DNA of 63,860 nt from a bacterium (lineage in GTDB: Bacteria > Bdellovibrionota_C > UBA2361 > RFPC01): positions 1 through 63,860 of the forward strand of contig JAUIIO010000023.1 of the NCBI GenBank assembly GCA_030431715.1, written 5' to 3'. The notes beneath the pieces are model-generated. The model ran no database searches and had not been told where the DNA came from. It worked only from the letters and a program-made list of their open reading frames with translations. The position numbers and the translations under genes were made by a program. Shown one piece after another: positions 1 to 9,887 of this stretch (the first letter of the stretch is position 1; every line of letters begins with the position of its first letter).

Positions 1-72
1 TCGACGGTGCATTTGTAATCCCAACACTTTCATACACGTTCTAATACTGAACAACACACCCAAACCTAACAA

Positions 73-101
73 CCCCGTACCAGTTTAACACTGGTGCGGG
101 G
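73..101 (+). terminator. Hairpin, probable terminator of an upstream gene
   Basis: An 11-bp stem (CCCCGTACCAG pairing with CTGGTGCGGGG, one G-U pair) with a 7-nt loop, followed by the pyrimidine-rich tcctttcattt. It probably ends a rightward gene lying left of the window. The T-run is broken, so termination strength is uncertain. Confidence 0.5.
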
Positions 102-169
102 TCCTTTCATTTCAGCCCACCAAAGTAAGACTCATCCTCCTCCTGCACCAAATTCCACTCCCCCACAAA

Positions 170-249
170 GTCGCAGGAACAAGAAGTCTACATTCCGACT
201 GGTTGCCCACAGGGTTTAAGGCGGAATGTAGACTTCTTGTTCCTGCGAC
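170..249. repeat. 28-bp perfect inverted repeat
   Basis: Arms at 170-197 and 222-249 are exact reverse complements (outer end GTCGCAGGAAC, inner end CTACATTCCG) around a 24-nt centre. The first 326 bases of the window hold no convincing gene; this structure and the hairpin at 73-101 are what I see there. Arms this long and perfect, with no T-run, look more like a miniature mobile or palindromic element than a terminator. Confidence 0.8.
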
Positions 250-326
250 CTGAGCCAACTCATACACAAGCATCTCACACTGCCGTAACGTACTTTTAGA
301 ACCATATAAATCGGAGAATATAAACG

Positions 327-521
327 ATGACAAATACGCTTCACATACTAATGCTAGCAATCTTTACCGTAACTCTATCCTCATGCGGATGGATTGAAGG
401 AGCTGGACGCTCTGTAGAGGCAGTAGGAGACGGCGCCGGACATGCACTTGAAGAGACAGGGGACGCCATAGGAGACGCAGCAACAAAGACCGAAGATTCA
501 CTCGAAGAAGCAGTAGATTAA
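327..521 (+). CDS. Entericidin-like small lipoprotein
   Basis: A 64-residue protein with a hydrophobic N-terminal signal ending in a lipobox (LSSC, Cys at about residue 20), so the mature part is a short lipid-anchored peptide. The mature region begins GWIEGAGRSVEAVGD, matching the G.G..VEA.G pattern of the entericidin A/B family, which are stress-induced envelope lipoproteins. The acidic C-terminus (EEAVD) extends beyond the usual entericidin length. A GGAG lies about 10 nt before the ATG. It is followed by other genes of stress-associated families on the same strand. The family call is fairly secure; the toxin or antitoxin role of the E. coli pair should not be assumed. Confidence 0.75.
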   Translation: MTNTLHILMLAIFTVTLSSCGWIEGAGRSVEAVGDGAGHALEETGDAIGDAATKTEDSLEEAVD

Positions 522-535
522 AGGCTCTTGAACGC

Positions 536-562
536 GATCTAGCTCTCTGCCTGAGCTAGATC
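536..562 (+). terminator. Hairpin after the entericidin-like gene
   Basis: A perfect 10-bp stem (GATCTAGCTC / GAGCTAGATC) with a 7-nt loop lies 15 nt after the stop codon of the lipoprotein gene. There is no clean T-run after it, so it may be a weak terminator or an RNA-stabilising structure. Confidence 0.5.
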
Positions 563-626
563 ATACCCTCCTCGGGCTTATTTATCTTAACTTATAATTG
601 TAACCTTCATTATCGGAGAACAAACT

Positions 627-956
627 ATGGAAAACTTAAATAGTAGTGAAAAAAACAACAATCACATAGCAGGAAGACGTGAAACGTACGATCGTGCTCG
701 TAAGAATGTATCGCATGCTTCCGAGAAAATTCAGGAAGGCCTTCATGAGATCGCTGATGAAACACGTAACGTTACACGTGCTGGAGTAGACTATGCATCT
801 GAGCTTACTGACGAAGGCATACGTCGATCAAAAGACTATGTGAAAGAGGCGAGTGAGCAGATTTCTACTTACGTGAAAAAAAAGCCTGTTCAGAGCATGT
901 TAATAGCAGCAGGACTTGGCCTTCTTCTCGGCAGAAAACTAACTTCTAGAAGCTAG
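627..956 (+). CDS. DUF883 / ElaB-YqjD family membrane-anchored protein
   Basis: A 109-residue protein: a charged, helical N-terminal part (residues 1-85, KIQEGLHEIADE and similar amphipathic stretches) followed by a single C-terminal membrane helix (KKPVQSMLIAAGLGLLLG, then RKLTSRS). This layout, with the 'P...a.aaG.glllG...r' tail, is the hallmark of DUF883/ElaB/YqjD. E. coli members are tail-anchored inner-membrane proteins that associate with ribosomes in stationary phase; whether this one does is unknown. The next gene starts 10 nt downstream and encodes a YqjE-like protein, the same pairing as yqjD-yqjE, so the two are probably cotranscribed. Confidence 0.8.
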   Translation: MENLNSSEKNNNHIAGRRETYDRARKNVSHASEKIQEGLHEIADETRNVTRAGVDYASELTDEGIRRSKDYVKEASEQISTYVKKKPVQSMLIAAGLGLLLGRKLTSRS

Positions 957-965
957 AGGCGTCCT

Positions 966-1868
966 ATGAATCCGATCGACAAAATAGAAGCAGGAGCAGA
1001 GCAAATTTACGATGATGTAAGCCTAACTCTAGCGAGAAGGTATTACGACATTCTCGATAATATTAGCGGTTACCTCAAAAAGAAGTTTTTGACTCTGGCA
1101 ATATATTTTTCTGCCCTGGTCCTGCTTCTGATCGGAATTACAGGTTCTAGCATCTATATAGTTTATCTCCTTGCAGAACACTCACCTCTCACTTCAAGTG
1201 AGGCATGGGGCGTCGTGGGGATAAGCTTTATCGTGATAGGAGCTACTATTGGTAGTATTGGTTACTATCGTTCACAAAGACTCGCTCGTAGGAGCGATGA
1301 GTCTGAGGAAAAGTCGAGCTCTCTAAACGAGCGTGAAAACTCCTCCTTAAATGATACCCCATCAATAAGTGGAAACAGAAAAACCGGAATTGATGAACTC
1401 AAGGACGGAATGAGCGATCTCATATCGCCTAGCTATCACATTAAAAGACACCCCGTGGGCTCACTCCTCATTGCATCTCTAGCCGGCGTTTCAGCAGGCA
1501 TTATGAGCAAACAAAACGCCAGTAAGACGCTCTTTAACGATGCAAAATCAAAGTTTACAGCTCGCCAAACGGCTCATAGGAAACAATCACAAACAGTAGC
1601 TCCAGCATCAAAAGATGGCATGAGCTTTACTCAATCAGCTTACGCACTTGTCGCTCCCCTAGTTGTTAACGCCATCAGGAAAAAGGTAGCTGATCACATT
1701 ACTTCATATATCAGTAATTCAGTGAATCAACAAAAAAAGTCACCCCCGAGTAAGTTTACCGCCGGCAACTCTGATATGGAAACTTCCGATGAAAGTCTCG
1801 CGAGCGGAAGAGGCGTAGATGATATTTTCGAATCAGAGGATCGACTAAAAGATCTAGAAATACATTAA
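966..1868 (+). CDS. YqjE / holin-III-like membrane protein
   Basis: A 300-residue protein with two N-terminal transmembrane helices (about residues 42-70 and 81-101), typical of the phage-holin-superfamily-III / YqjE proteins, then a hydrophilic linker rich in Ser and Glu, a third hydrophobic segment (HPVGSLLIASLAGVSAG, about 163-180) resembling the DUF883 tail, and a hydrophilic C-terminus. It is more than twice as long as E. coli YqjE. It starts 10 nt after the DUF883 gene and is almost certainly in the same operon. 'Holin-like' describes only the fold of the N-terminal helices; no prophage genes are nearby. Precise function unknown. Confidence 0.6.
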   Translation: MNPIDKIEAGAEQIYDDVSLTLARRYYDILDNISGYLKKKFLTLAIYFSALVLLLIGITGSSIYIVYLLAEHSPLTSSEAWGVVGISFIVIGATIGSIGYYRSQRLARRSDESEEKSSSLNERENSSLNDTPSISGNRKTGIDELKDGMSDLISPSYHIKRHPVGSLLIASLAGVSAGIMSKQNASKTLFNDAKSKFTARQTAHRKQSQTVAPASKDGMSFTQSAYALVAPLVVNAIRKKVADHITSYISNSVNQQKKSPPSKFTAGNSDMETSDESLASGRGVDDIFESEDRLKDLEIH

Positions 1869-1955
1869 TTAAAGTAACGCTCGGGGTGATCGATATCATA
1901 CCACACCTCTCTTATCGTCGTTATCATAGACGAAACAATAAACGGAGAAATAAAT

Positions 1956-2387
1956 ATGAATAATGAAAAATGCATTGATATCTGTAATTCGCTCCTAAGA
2001 GGAGAGCTCTCAGCAATTGAAACTTATGTACAGGTTCTTAAAGACTATAACGATAATCCTGATGCAGCGAAGCTCAGAGACGGGCTTGTGACACATGAGA
2101 AGAACGCAAACACTTTACGCAATAACATCATGCGTATGGGAGGAACCCCTTCTGAAGATTCAGGTGCGTGGGGAACGTTTGCTAAGGCAGTTGAAGGGAC
2201 CGCAAAGCTCTTCGGGGAAGAGAGTGCCGTAACAGCTCTAAAAGAAGGCGAGAAACACGGACGCTCGGAATATGAAGATGCTATCCGTAGCGAAGAAGTC
2301 ATGCCTGAATGCAAGGTCATGATCGAGAAAGAACTCCTACCTACAATTGACTCAAACATCAGCAGACTAGAACGCTACAACGCATAA
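1956..2387 (+). CDS. PA2169 / DUF2383 four-helix-bundle protein
   Basis: A 143-residue protein with the pattern of the PA2169 / DUF2383 family (ferritin-like): N-terminal helix NSLLRGELSAIETYVQVL, the second helix with THEKNANTLRN, and the C-terminal segment KELLPTIDSNISRLERY. The Glu and His residues in those helices are where the ferritin-like fold could place a metal. An SD-like GGAG stands upstream of the ATG. Family members are frequently encoded beside envelope-stress genes such as those just upstream, so a stress role is likely by context. The molecular activity is not established. Confidence 0.7.
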   Translation: MNNEKCIDICNSLLRGELSAIETYVQVLKDYNDNPDAAKLRDGLVTHEKNANTLRNNIMRMGGTPSEDSGAWGTFAKAVEGTAKLFGEESAVTALKEGEKHGRSEYEDAIRSEEVMPECKVMIEKELLPTIDSNISRLERYNA

Positions 2388-2405
2388 TCAATCCCCTTCG
2401 TATCA

Positions 2406-2433
2406 CAGCAGCAGATGCTCGCATCTGCTGCTG
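2406..2433 (+). terminator. 13-bp perfect hairpin after the DUF2383 gene
   Basis: CAGCAGCAGATGC and GCATCTGCTGCTG pair exactly with only two bases between them, starting 19 nt after the stop codon at 2387. No T-run follows. It sits between the convergent DUF2383 and gyrB genes and could block read-through in either direction. Confidence 0.55.
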
Positions 2434-2434
2434 A

Positions 2435-2553
2435 CCCTCTCCGCGCTCTCCTGTGTTATCCCCTCCACAGCATACCAAATGAATGTTGCCCGCAAGGCGG
2501 CCCAAACTCACTGCTTTCATGAGATAAAATAAAACACTGGAGGGCGCGGAGGT
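2435..2553. repeat. MITE-like element with CTCCGCG inverted ends (copy 1)
   Basis: The left end (CTCTCCGCGCTCTCCTGTGTT, written here as CTCTCCGCGC then TCTCCTGTGTT, about 2437-2457) is repeated in inverted orientation at 2533-2553 (AACACTGGAGGGCGCGGAGG). About 75 bp of non-coding sequence lies between. A second copy with longer ends is at 63367-63503. Both copies end right beside the stop codon of a leftward gene (gyrB here). Confidence 0.7.
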
Positions 2554-2554
2554 G

Positions 2555-5017
<2,463 letters not shown>

Positions 5018-5048
5018 CTATGTTACTCTTATTGAGACAATCCCAAGT

Positions 5049-5078
5049 ATTATAGACAACTTATGGAAGTTTTCTCAA
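5049..5078 (-). promoter_or_regulatory. Sigma70-type promoter for gyrB
   Basis: On the minus strand, TTGAGA (5073-5078) and a perfect TATAAT (5049-5054) are separated by 18 nt, about 47 nt upstream of the gyrB start. gyrB is therefore probably transcribed on its own and not from the dnaA operon. Confidence 0.7.
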
Positions 5079-5114
5079 GCGGTAAAGGAGGAAAGCAGGC
5101 TTTGCAACACGCTG

Positions 5115-7301
5115 TTATTGTTGAGCATTTTGAACGCCCATCGACCGATAGAGTTCGGGGTGTAAATTGCGTATTTTCTGCCTTAATTCTGCGTCAATTG
5201 CGGGGTCAATTCTCTCAAGCATTGAAGCCTTTTGATGCTTTCGGTAGTAAAAAAATGGCTCAGGGAGATGCTCCCCTGCCCACCCTTTTTCAACTGCAGA
5301 GATCCAAAACTCCCAGTCCTCATAGCCCTTATCCATGATCTCTTTAAATCCACCGACCTCGTCAAAAACAGATCTTCTCATAAGTGAGGTACAGGTGAGA
5401 ATATTCTCATAAAGAAGTCGCTGAGGACTAAAGCTTCCACCGCTCCAGATATCATTACGAACACCTATGTGCTGCACATCAGTGTAAACAAACCCGACCG
5501 ATCTCTTCGCATTTAAGATCTTAGCAGTAGAGGCAATAAACTCCGGGTGTATCAGATCGTCGGCATCTAGAAAGAGGAGGTACTCACCAGAGGCATGCTC
5601 AGCACCACAATTTCTTGCACTTACAAGACCGCCGTTAACTTTGTTAACAAGCTTCAGCTGTTTATTTGGATAGCTCCTTATCAACGTCTCAGCTTTAGCA
5701 ATCGTATCATCTGTGCTGCCATCGTTTACAATAATACACTCGGTATATTCATAGGTCTGATCAAGTACTGACAATACCGTTTCACTAAGGTATTCAGCAT
5801 GATTAAAACAAGAGATAATCACCGAGACGAGTGGTTGAATCTGCGTCGATTCAGGCGCTAGCTCTGCGTAGTCTTTTTTGCCATAGAGCTCGGGGTGTCT
5901 TACTCGCATGGAGCTTCTTATGAATGCATCCTTTGCAGTATCAATTGCAAATCTTCCGTTTGCGTTTTCACGGTAAACAAAAAGTGGATATGGAATCCGC
6001 TTGCCTACAAAGCCTTTTTCTGCAAAAGAGAGCCAGAAATCCCAATCCTCATAACCCACACGTTGATATCCACCTACCTTACTCCATGCACTCTTGCGGT
6101 ACATTGAGCAGTAACAGGCAATGTTATTTTCTTTAAGCGCTTCTAGAGAATACTCCGGATGACCCCACACTTCGGTAGCACCATCAGGCTTTAAATTTAT
6201 TTGATCTGTATAAACGAAACTCAAATCAGGAGCGCGCTCTAGCTCATCAACGCAAAATTCAATCATCTGCGGCGCTAAAAGATCATCTGCATCAAGTGGC
6301 AGAATATACTGACCACTGGTATGAGTGATTCCAACATTTCGAGACTGAGAAGGAAGGCCTGAGTTCTCCTGCGCGATAAGCTTCATCTTAAAATCAGGAT
6401 GGGCATCTATAAACGACTGAATAATTGATACTGAACTGTCTGTGCTCCCATCGTCCACAATAACAATCTCAAACCCCTGATAGGTTTGCTGCAACACGCT
6501 GCTTAGCGCAGCTTCAATATGGTGTCCATAATTGTAGTTTGGAACCACTACGGATACAGGCGCTGTGCAGTGCCTGTGATAGGCCTTTCTCCATTCTGGC
6601 CTAAACTTAGACCAATCTTGATCGCCACTTTTAGAATCTCCGTGAAAGCGGTAGTTCGCAAACACCTCATCGATATGGTGAAAATAGTTCTCCTTTGCGA
6701 AACGAAGCCAGAGTTCATAGTCCATGGCATAGTGCAGGCTCTTATCAAGCAGGCCATGTTTCACTAATAGATCTCTTTTAAAGAAAATAGCAGGTTGAGT
6801 TGGAATAGAATTACCTACCCAGAATCGACTGAGCTCTTCAAAGCCTCTGGCCTTGTTTACGACAACATCAAAGACCTCATCTTTGTCATTAACGAGATTG
6901 CAATTCCCCATGACCACAGAGGCATCCGGATGACTCTCAAAAAAGTCCTCTACCTTTTTAAATACACCGGGCTCATACCAATCATCAGAGTTTATCCATG
7001 CAATGTATTTGCCCTTAGCTTGAGCAAATCCTTTGTTAATAGCATCAGACTGCCCCTCATCTTTCTCTGATGTCCACTGAAGATGCGAATGCCTCTTAAG
7101 GATATCTACGGTGCTGTCTGACGAGCCACCATCAACAACAATATGCTCATAGCTGATATCACCCTGCTGCAACACAGATTGTATGGTTTGTTCTATAAAA
7201 TCACCCTGCTGAAAAGAGGGCGTAATGACTGAAAAAACTGGATCCATAGCTAAACACATCTCCTCATTGTTTAGATACGTTCCGGACATATGCCGATTCA
7301 T
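5115..7301 (-). CDS. Three-module GT2 glycosyltransferase
   Basis: A 728-residue cytosolic protein with three consecutive family-2 glycosyltransferase modules. Module 1 starts near residue 22 (VFSVITPSFQQGDFI, DGGSSDST, NSDDWYEPG), module 2 near 247 (VSVVVPNYNYG, DDGSTDSS, DADDLLAP), module 3 near 487 (VSVIISCFNHAEY, NDGSTDDT, DADDLIHP). All three keep a DD-type metal/nucleotide motif, so three sugar transfers, or chain polymerisation with repeated units, are possible. There is no SD before the first ATG; an internal ATG at 7247 (MDPVFSVITP) is preceded by GAGGAG and may be the true start. It is separated by 178 bp from the leftward glycan operon, and donor and acceptor are unknown. Confidence 0.85.
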   Translation of the reverse strand: MNRHMSGTYLNNEEMCLAMDPVFSVITPSFQQGDFIEQTIQSVLQQGDISYEHIVVDGGSSDSTVDILKRHSHLQWTSEKDEGQSDAINKGFAQAKGKYIAWINSDDWYEPGVFKKVEDFFESHPDASVVMGNCNLVNDKDEVFDVVVNKARGFEELSRFWVGNSIPTQPAIFFKRDLLVKHGLLDKSLHYAMDYELWLRFAKENYFHHIDEVFANYRFHGDSKSGDQDWSKFRPEWRKAYHRHCTAPVSVVVPNYNYGHHIEAALSSVLQQTYQGFEIVIVDDGSTDSSVSIIQSFIDAHPDFKMKLIAQENSGLPSQSRNVGITHTSGQYILPLDADDLLAPQMIEFCVDELERAPDLSFVYTDQINLKPDGATEVWGHPEYSLEALKENNIACYCSMYRKSAWSKVGGYQRVGYEDWDFWLSFAEKGFVGKRIPYPLFVYRENANGRFAIDTAKDAFIRSSMRVRHPELYGKKDYAELAPESTQIQPLVSVIISCFNHAEYLSETVLSVLDQTYEYTECIIVNDGSTDDTIAKAETLIRSYPNKQLKLVNKVNGGLVSARNCGAEHASGEYLLFLDADDLIHPEFIASTAKILNAKRSVGFVYTDVQHIGVRNDIWSGGSFSPQRLLYENILTCTSLMRRSVFDEVGGFKEIMDKGYEDWEFWISAVEKGWAGEHLPEPFFYYRKHQKASMLERIDPAIDAELRQKIRNLHPELYRSMGVQNAQQ

Positions 7302-7479
7302 ATCAAAATGGCCATAAGTGATGTATTTTCAGATAGTTGCTGGATAGGTGCGGGGAGTCGCTTATTCGCTGTTCGTAAATGCAAACTTGAGCTTATGCTC
7401 CGTCCAAGAGAGGGACATCCATGCGTTCTTAACAATGCATTCTGCCCCTCCGATATTATCATAGCTAAAGACCTTCCAC

Positions 7480-8586
7480 TTAGTAGTTAATCACAAAGGC
7501 AAGCCGATCGACCCTCGCCCCACTAGTCTTCAAAAGCTCCCTTAGCTGCAACTCTTCTCCGGGCTGAGGAACTCCAATCGTATAATCAGGAAACTCAATA
7601 TTCTCAAGAATACGGTTCAACTCTCTCGAAGACGCAAAATGATAAATTTTGTAATCTATCGCTCTCCCAAAGTTTTGATTTAGTAATTCAAAATAATTCT
7701 GAAAAAAAACTTTCAATTCTGGCACGCTAAGCAGTATAGCGATCTTCATTCCTTTTTTTTGCAGAACAACCCGATGGAGCTCTTGATTCACCAATTCGAC
7801 TCCTGCGTTCAGAAGATGTACGAATACCTGTTGCGACTCACGATACTCCTGCAACGCAGCAGCCTCTTCATCACTTAGATTTTTTAGTTCACTTTGAAAA
7901 CGATCAAAAGCATAATTATAAAGAGCTCTATCAACTAGATTTAGTTGCTCAATGAGACTGCGTGTTTGCTCAGGTACTTCTTCTAATGCTGGCCTTTTTT
8001 TATTTTCAAGAGATTTTGTCCAAAAATATAGCTCTTTCCAACCAAAATGCTTGTGTGCAAGGAACACAGTCTCATCATAATATTCAGTGATCCCAATAAA
8101 AGAAAAATGGCTTTCCATAATATCAAAAAGTTTTGGAAGATGGTTAAGGTGAGGTTCGTATGGCCAATAATATGGACGACCCAGACAATATGATGCCATC
8201 TCATTTTGATTCATCTGGGCATACTGTTCAAGAGATATTGCCTCGCGATGGATTCGCTCATGCATTTGCCTAGTGGAGTCATGGTAATATATGTAATATT
8301 GCGATATGACCCTGTTTACTGGATCACGACAAATGGTTGTATACGTAGTTTCTCGATTGACGCACGCACCAATACCATAAGGGGCACCATGACCATGAAT
8401 ACATTTAAGTATAGAAGTGTAATCATCAGGAAGATCCCTGAGTCGCGTCCATGCTTCCATGGTGGTCTCAAAGTGAAGGAGGCGCTTTCTGTCATAAACA
8501 TTATTCAATACAGCGTTAAAAGTATCGCCACCTGTTCTCCCAGCATGAGTGAATATAACAACTGGTTCTTTTGTAAGGTAAGTCAC
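7480..8586 (-). CDS. Sulfotransferase-family protein with extra C-terminal domain
   Basis: A 368-residue protein. The N-terminus has a strand-loop-helix resembling the PAPS 5'-phosphosulfate loop (THAGRTGGDTFNAVL), and CRDPVNRVISQYY near residue 85 resembles the 3'-phosphate-binding RDP..R..S motif of sulfotransferases. The last 110 residues (from MKIAILLSVPELKVFF) look like a separate alpha/beta domain. The start is GTG with AAGGAG five nt before it, and that SD overlaps the stop codon of the upstream APS-kinase-like gene, so translation is probably coupled. A PAPS-making enzyme directly upstream fits sulfation of the glycan. A paralogue lies at 33825-34964. Confidence 0.75.
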   Translation of the reverse strand: MTYLTKEPVVIFTHAGRTGGDTFNAVLNNVYDRKRLLHFETTMEAWTRLRDLPDDYTSILKCIHGHGAPYGIGACVNRETTYTTICRDPVNRVISQYYIYYHDSTRQMHERIHREAISLEQYAQMNQNEMASYCLGRPYYWPYEPHLNHLPKLFDIMESHFSFIGITEYYDETVFLAHKHFGWKELYFWTKSLENKKRPALEEVPEQTRSLIEQLNLVDRALYNYAFDRFQSELKNLSDEEAAALQEYRESQQVFVHLLNAGVELVNQELHRVVLQKKGMKIAILLSVPELKVFFQNYFELLNQNFGRAIDYKIYHFASSRELNRILENIEFPDYTIGVPQPGEELQLRELLKTSGARVDRLAFVINY

Positions 8587-8595
8587 TCATTCTCC

Positions 8596-9117
8596 TTAGA
8601 GCGCAAGAGCTTTTTTCAAAAACTCTTCGGCTTTTGTCTGAGATTCTTCGATCGACTCAGTCTCAGTTTCAATAACAAGATCGGGATTACGTGGCTCTTG
8701 GTAGCTCTGTGTTATTCCAGGAAGGTGGCTTTCGCGCCCTTCCGTATATGCTTTGTAAAGTCCTCTGACATCGCGCGCGACAACGCACTCGATTGATGCC
8801 TTCACATATATCTGTATATAATATCCGCCTAGTTTATTACGAATAAAGTCACGTATAACGTAAGATCCTGCGATACTTGCCACTACTACAGTAATACCAT
8901 GCTTTGCAAGGAGATACGAGCCAAATACAGATCGTTTTATGGCCATCTCTCGATCGGCATCTGTAAATCCAAGATCATTATCAAAAAAGTCTCTTACAAG
9001 ATTCCCATCCAAATACTCGACTGGAACGTCCATAGAATTTAAATAGTTACTTATATGTTGTCCTATTGTACTTTTTCCAGCTCCTGACACACCAGTTAGC
9101 CATATGACTTTAGCCAT
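8596..9117 (-). CDS. Adenylylsulfate-kinase-like protein (divergent CysC)
   Basis: A 173-residue P-loop kinase of the CysC type: Walker A GVSGAGKST near residues 9-17, the APS-kinase motif LDGNLVRDFF (normally LDGDNVR), DLGFTDADR, and the C-terminal PGITQSYQEPRNPDLVIETE. CysC makes PAPS from APS and ATP. It differs from the second, canonical CysC at 36147 in the DGD motif and in the following helix, so a changed substrate (as known for CysC-like kinases acting on other nucleotide derivatives) is possible. The start at 9117 is chosen because AGGAG stands just upstream; a longer frame to 9195 has no support. Context (sulfotransferase next) argues for a true PAPS supply role. Confidence 0.8.
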   Translation of the reverse strand: MAKVIWLTGVSGAGKSTIGQHISNYLNSMDVPVEYLDGNLVRDFFDNDLGFTDADREMAIKRSVFGSYLLAKHGITVVVASIAGSYVIRDFIRNKLGGYYIQIYVKASIECVVARDVRGLYKAYTEGRESHLPGITQSYQEPRNPDLVIETETESIEESQTKAEEFLKKALAL

Positions 9118-9221
9118 TTTTGCTCCTCTATAGGGTCTTAGAAGATCTATATCAAAAACTAATCTTACTCGACACAAATTAATGGGCGAACTCACAAATC
9201 ATCTATGTATGAACTTAACAA

Positions 9222-9887
9222 CTAGAAGGAGTTCGGTCCGCAATTCATTGCATAATCGAGTATGCTCAGATGTTTATCAAATGAGCCATGAAGCTGAGGG
9301 TAGTCTTCAGATGGATATTCAAAATAGTGGAAGTCTATACCGCAGCCTAAAAAATACTCTCTAGGATGATAATTATCTGTGCCCGGCTTAACTATGAATG
9401 TATCAGCTCCGAGTATTTTACAAATATTAACTAACTTTTCATTTCCTTTTCCAGCAACTTCAAGCTCGGAGCTTCTATAGCACGGAGTTCTAATGCCCAA
9501 GTAAGACTTAAAGAAATCAATAATTGAGATATTAAGATCCGCAAGGGATCTATGCTCTTTCTTCAATATTGACTCGATATTTGGAAATATATCCCTATAA
9601 TATGGAGCTGCTCGATAATTCTGCTCAATAGTCTTGATATGCTTTTTAGCCCAATTCTGCTTGTAGACGATATCAATATCGCTAATAAACGTTTTACTAT
9701 TTCCACCATAGCGAACAGGTACTGTAAGAAGTAGAGCTCCCTGCGCTCCTTTAATCCTGTTTCGATTATGAAAACTATTTTTAGAATATTCAACGTCATC
9801 TAAATGCACGTAGATGTCAGAAGCTTGCATTCTTCGGAAAAGCGGTATCCAAGCAAGGTAAGAAGGCTGTACGCTACCGAGTATCAT
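9222..9887 (-). CDS. WbqC family protein
   Basis: A 221-residue protein matching the WbqC family: MILGSVQPSYLAWIPLFRRM, DIYVHLDDVEYSKNSFHNRN and a LLTVPVRYGG strand near the N-terminus, then STLIID-like helices and the SIIDYA-type C-terminal end. WbqC-like proteins occur in O-antigen and glycan clusters and their biochemical role is unsettled. The start at 9887 aligns with the family N-terminus and has AAGGA upstream; it overlaps the preceding epimerase gene by 14 nt, so the two are probably coupled. A 104-bp gap separates it from the following APS-kinase-like gene. Confidence 0.8.
   Translation of the reverse strand: MILGSVQPSYLAWIPLFRRMQASDIYVHLDDVEYSKNSFHNRNRIKGAQGALLLTVPVRYGGNSKTFISDIDIVYKQNWAKKHIKTIEQNYRAAPYYRDIFPNIESILKKEHRSLADLNISIIDFFKSYLGIRTPCYRSSELEVAGKGNEKLVNICKILGADTFIVKPGTDNYHPREYFLGCGIDFHYFEYPSEDYPQLHGSFDKHLSILDYAMNCGPNSF

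Noticed and set aside
112..360. Minus-strand reading frame across the 28-bp inverted repeat
   Set aside because: It consists of repeat and hairpin sequence, overlaps the lipoprotein gene and has no recognisable protein features.
966..1868. Prophage holin
   Set aside because: Only the N-terminal helices recall holins; no phage genes are near and the neighbours fit a yqjD-yqjE pair.
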